Source of the DNA: Mytilus trossulus
Lineage: Eukaryota > Mollusca > Bivalvia > Mytilida > Mytilidae
Assembly: GCF_036588685.1 (NCBI RefSeq)
Contig: NC_086378.1
Span: forward strand, 38,355,578 to 38,419,577
Length of the DNA stretch: 64,000 nt
Reading direction: 5' to 3'
A program made the translations under genes and the position numbers. Shown here one piece after another: positions 61,965 to 64,000 of this stretch; positions within the stretch are counted from its first letter, which is position 1, and each line of letters starts with the position of its first letter. Below the pieces are notes generated by a model that was given only the letters and a program-made list of their open reading frames with translations, was not told the origin of the DNA and searched no databases.

Positions 61965-63053
61965 TGGATAGTATATACTTCAAATAAAATGTTCTTACAT
62001 TCGAACAAAATATAGGTTTGACCATTGTAGTTGTAAATAAGTGACCACATGTACATGTACAGTTGTCTTTAAACTTGTCTGATTATTTATTCAAACTGGT
62101 CTGAGAAGTCTTATATATATATATATATTACTAACTAGTAACTGCATTACTGGTTAAACCTGTTGTAAAAAGTGGTTCAATATGTATTTTCCTTTTATGC
62201 AAGTTTTCAATATGTTACTGTATAATACTGTATTCATAAATATATAGTCTACAACAGTACAGGACAGAGAAACGTTATAACCTGGAAGTTAATTATTGCA
62301 TACTGTGCATGCTTTAGCCTGTACAATTAGATACAGTCCTGGTTGAACCTATCTGTCCCCTAAATACATATTACATGTAGATAAATTTGAAAAGTTTCAA
62401 ATTTAACACTGGCATTAGCTACATTTTTGTGTTTTTATAGAATTATGTAGATTGGCAAGTTGTAAAACCATGAATATGGGTACAGGGTTCTCACTAGGAA
62501 TTTTTCATGGTGAGTCCAATTTGGTACCCACAGTACACATGTATTTTATTCAAATGATTCTGAATATTTTACATCTTTAAAAAAAACTATTAGAAAATGT
62601 CTTCTAGATCTTTAATGCACCTGATTATTCTATTTATCATGCAAAAAAAACATTAATTTATATATACAGAAAAAAATCAATATAAGAGATCATTAACCTA
62701 CTTGTAACAGTCTTGTTTACAGTAAAATCTGTGTTTACCTATCATATTGAGTTAGCCTTGATTAACTCCAGATCAACATCTTCTCACAACATATTATATG
62801 AAGAAAAAAAATATTGATCCCTCTTCACTGTCTTGTAGTATTGTTTAATTCACCTGGAAAATTGTTTGTAAGTTACAGCAGATGGTTGTAACAAGGGATT
62901 TTATTCTTTTTTCTAAAAGTGTAACAATGTTCAAAAAGTATCTCAAAATGAATAAGTTGTAACTTACTGGGTTTTGTTTATCAGAAACACTTATTTAACA
63001 GGTTAGTTGGTTAGTTTTTTTTTTTATATCTATACATGTTATTTGTAAGTCAT
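61965..63053. other. No recognisable gene
   Basis: AT-rich sequence with a short (TA)n near 62113-62127. No repeat family or exon that I can support. Confidence 0.45.
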
Positions 63054-63057
63054 TTAA

Positions 63058-63329
63058 GGTGGTACCCAACACTTTAGCATAAATTAATTTGGCTAGTTTA
63101 ATTTCATAAAATTTTGTCAAAGTATTTACTTTGACCCTTTAACAAATGTATAAAAATTTCAAAAACTTTGAACCAACTGTTTTGTCAGAAAAATTACACT
63201 GGTTATATTGCAGTTTGACAAACACCAATTTTGATCATTGAGAAGCTTAATATTCCTTTTACAACACAATGTAATTAAAATGTTAAGCTGACTTTACAGA
63301 GTTATCTCCCTGTAGTGTTAGGTACCACC
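63058..63329. mobile_element. 272-bp piggyBac-like MITE (TTAA duplication)
   Basis: GGTGGTACCCAACACTTTAG on the left; inverted GGTGGTACCTAACACTACAG on the right. TTAA flanks both ends (63054-63057, 63330-63333), the target site used by piggyBac elements. The right end includes the GGGAGATAACTC word (on the minus strand) seen elsewhere in the window. Confidence 0.8.
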
Positions 63330-63489
63330 TTAAGTTGTAATAAGTACATGTAAATAACATGATGTGACCCGTCAATGTATTCATCATGTTAATACCATGT
63401 TGAGCAGATATTTTTTTAACGATATTTAAATCTTTCCCTGCACTTATTAAAACTTCATGATCATGGGTGAGGGTTATTAAGGTAAATAA

Positions 63490-63670
63490 ACTCATCATAG
63501 ATACCAGGATTAGAATTTTGTATGCAGGATACACCTTTCGTCAATAAGTTATAAATAAAAAAGGCCAAAGAAAGTAAGAAGTTGATGATCATTAAGGACC
63601 TATTAAATTCGAAAGGTTATGCCAAATACAGCTCAGGTTATCTGTTCCTGGTGGTGAAAATCCTTAGAAA
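63490..63670 (+). repeat. Dispersed repeat family G
   Basis: CATAGATACCAGGATTAGAA, TTTTGTATGCAGGATACACC, TTTCGTCAATAAG, AAAGGCCAAAGAAAGTAAGA, TATGCCAAATACAGCTCAGG, CCTGGTGGTGAAAATCCTTA. Related to 2440-2620. Beyond 63700 to the window end nothing is recognised. Confidence 0.6.
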
Positions 63671-64000
63671 TTAAAAAAAATGAAGTTTTTTAAACAGTTT
63701 ATTTATAAGTATGAACATACAATGTATCCATGTCAACACAGAAGTGCATGCTGACTACTGGGTTCAATAGGTTGGGGATATCGCCAGCAGGATTTCTAGA
63801 CTACTATTTGGCAGTAAAAACCATGGATGCTTAATATATAAATAAGGATTTATGTTTTGCTATATATGTAGGATCTATATTAGCAGTTAGGGATTCACAC
63901 TTGGTTGGAATGGGGTGGCTAAATATAATGTCTTTGGTAACCTATAAAGTTGTCCATGCTCTGCATTTAAAGAAACCTTGGAATAAATCTTTGAGGGATC

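Overview
This window is eukaryotic, AT-rich and intron-rich. It is almost certainly from a bivalve mollusc, most likely a marine mussel of the Mytilus group. The grounds are the spliced animal genes, the dense load of dispersed repeats of the kind I associate with mussel genomes (the 'AGGAAGATGTGGTGTGAGTG', 'GTAGAGGGGCATTATGTTTT' and 'TTAAGGTGGTACC' families), and the many short transposon relics. The genus is inference. No prokaryotic genes, CRISPR arrays or rRNA/tRNA genes were recognised.

Two host genes can be read, both on the + strand. (1) From 759 to 9507 lie the ten 3'-terminal coding exons of an inositol-1,4,5-trisphosphate-receptor-like intracellular calcium channel. They cover the membrane domain, the pore, the CxxC...H...H zinc-binding linker and a long Ser/Arg/Pro-rich tail. 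The 5' part lies outside the window. The usual GGGVGD/GGGIGD selectivity filter is absent, and the tail carries a Homer-type PPxxF motif. (2) From 15622 to 45126 is a complete 11-exon TRIP13/PCH2 AAA+ ATPase gene (429 residues deduced). All splice phases agree and the Walker A, Walker B, sensor 1 and sensor 2 motifs are intact.

The most striking feature is intron 9 of TRIP13 (26086-44442). About 17.8 kb of it, interrupted by one 1.2-kb transposon, is a tandem array of roughly 245 copies of a 66-bp unit. The unit is the 3' end of TRIP13 exon 9 plus its own 5' splice site. The founder exon copy is still in place at the left edge and the founder intron continuation at the right edge. A 7-bp direct repeat (AAGTAAT) exactly 66 bp apart explains the unit length. 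The array has longer 80-bp variants, higher-order periodicities (3,395 and 4,456 bp), and a hAT-like element whose target-site duplication is the splice-donor sequence itself.

Layout: 1-758, (GA)n microsatellite and a retroelement 3' end; 759-9507, calcium channel with repeat-filled introns, including a dead reverse-transcriptase remnant; 9508-15600, 3' flank, hairpins and nested dispersed repeats; 15622-45126, TRIP13 with a Tigger-like element, MITEs, dispersed repeats and the exon-derived array; 45127-50500, 3' flank, a CCTAGG-rich element and degenerate retroelements; 51550-52520, a palindromic 21-bp GATATC array; 52530-55760, nothing recognised; 55764-57011, an intact but 5'-truncated LINE reverse transcriptase on the - strand; 57029-57990, an interrupted direct duplication; 58040-61112, LINE fragments and a possible promoter-like CpG patch; 61612-63700, TA- and TTAA-flanked MITEs and another dispersed repeat. 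The two host genes have no evident functional link. They are neighbours in the same orientation.
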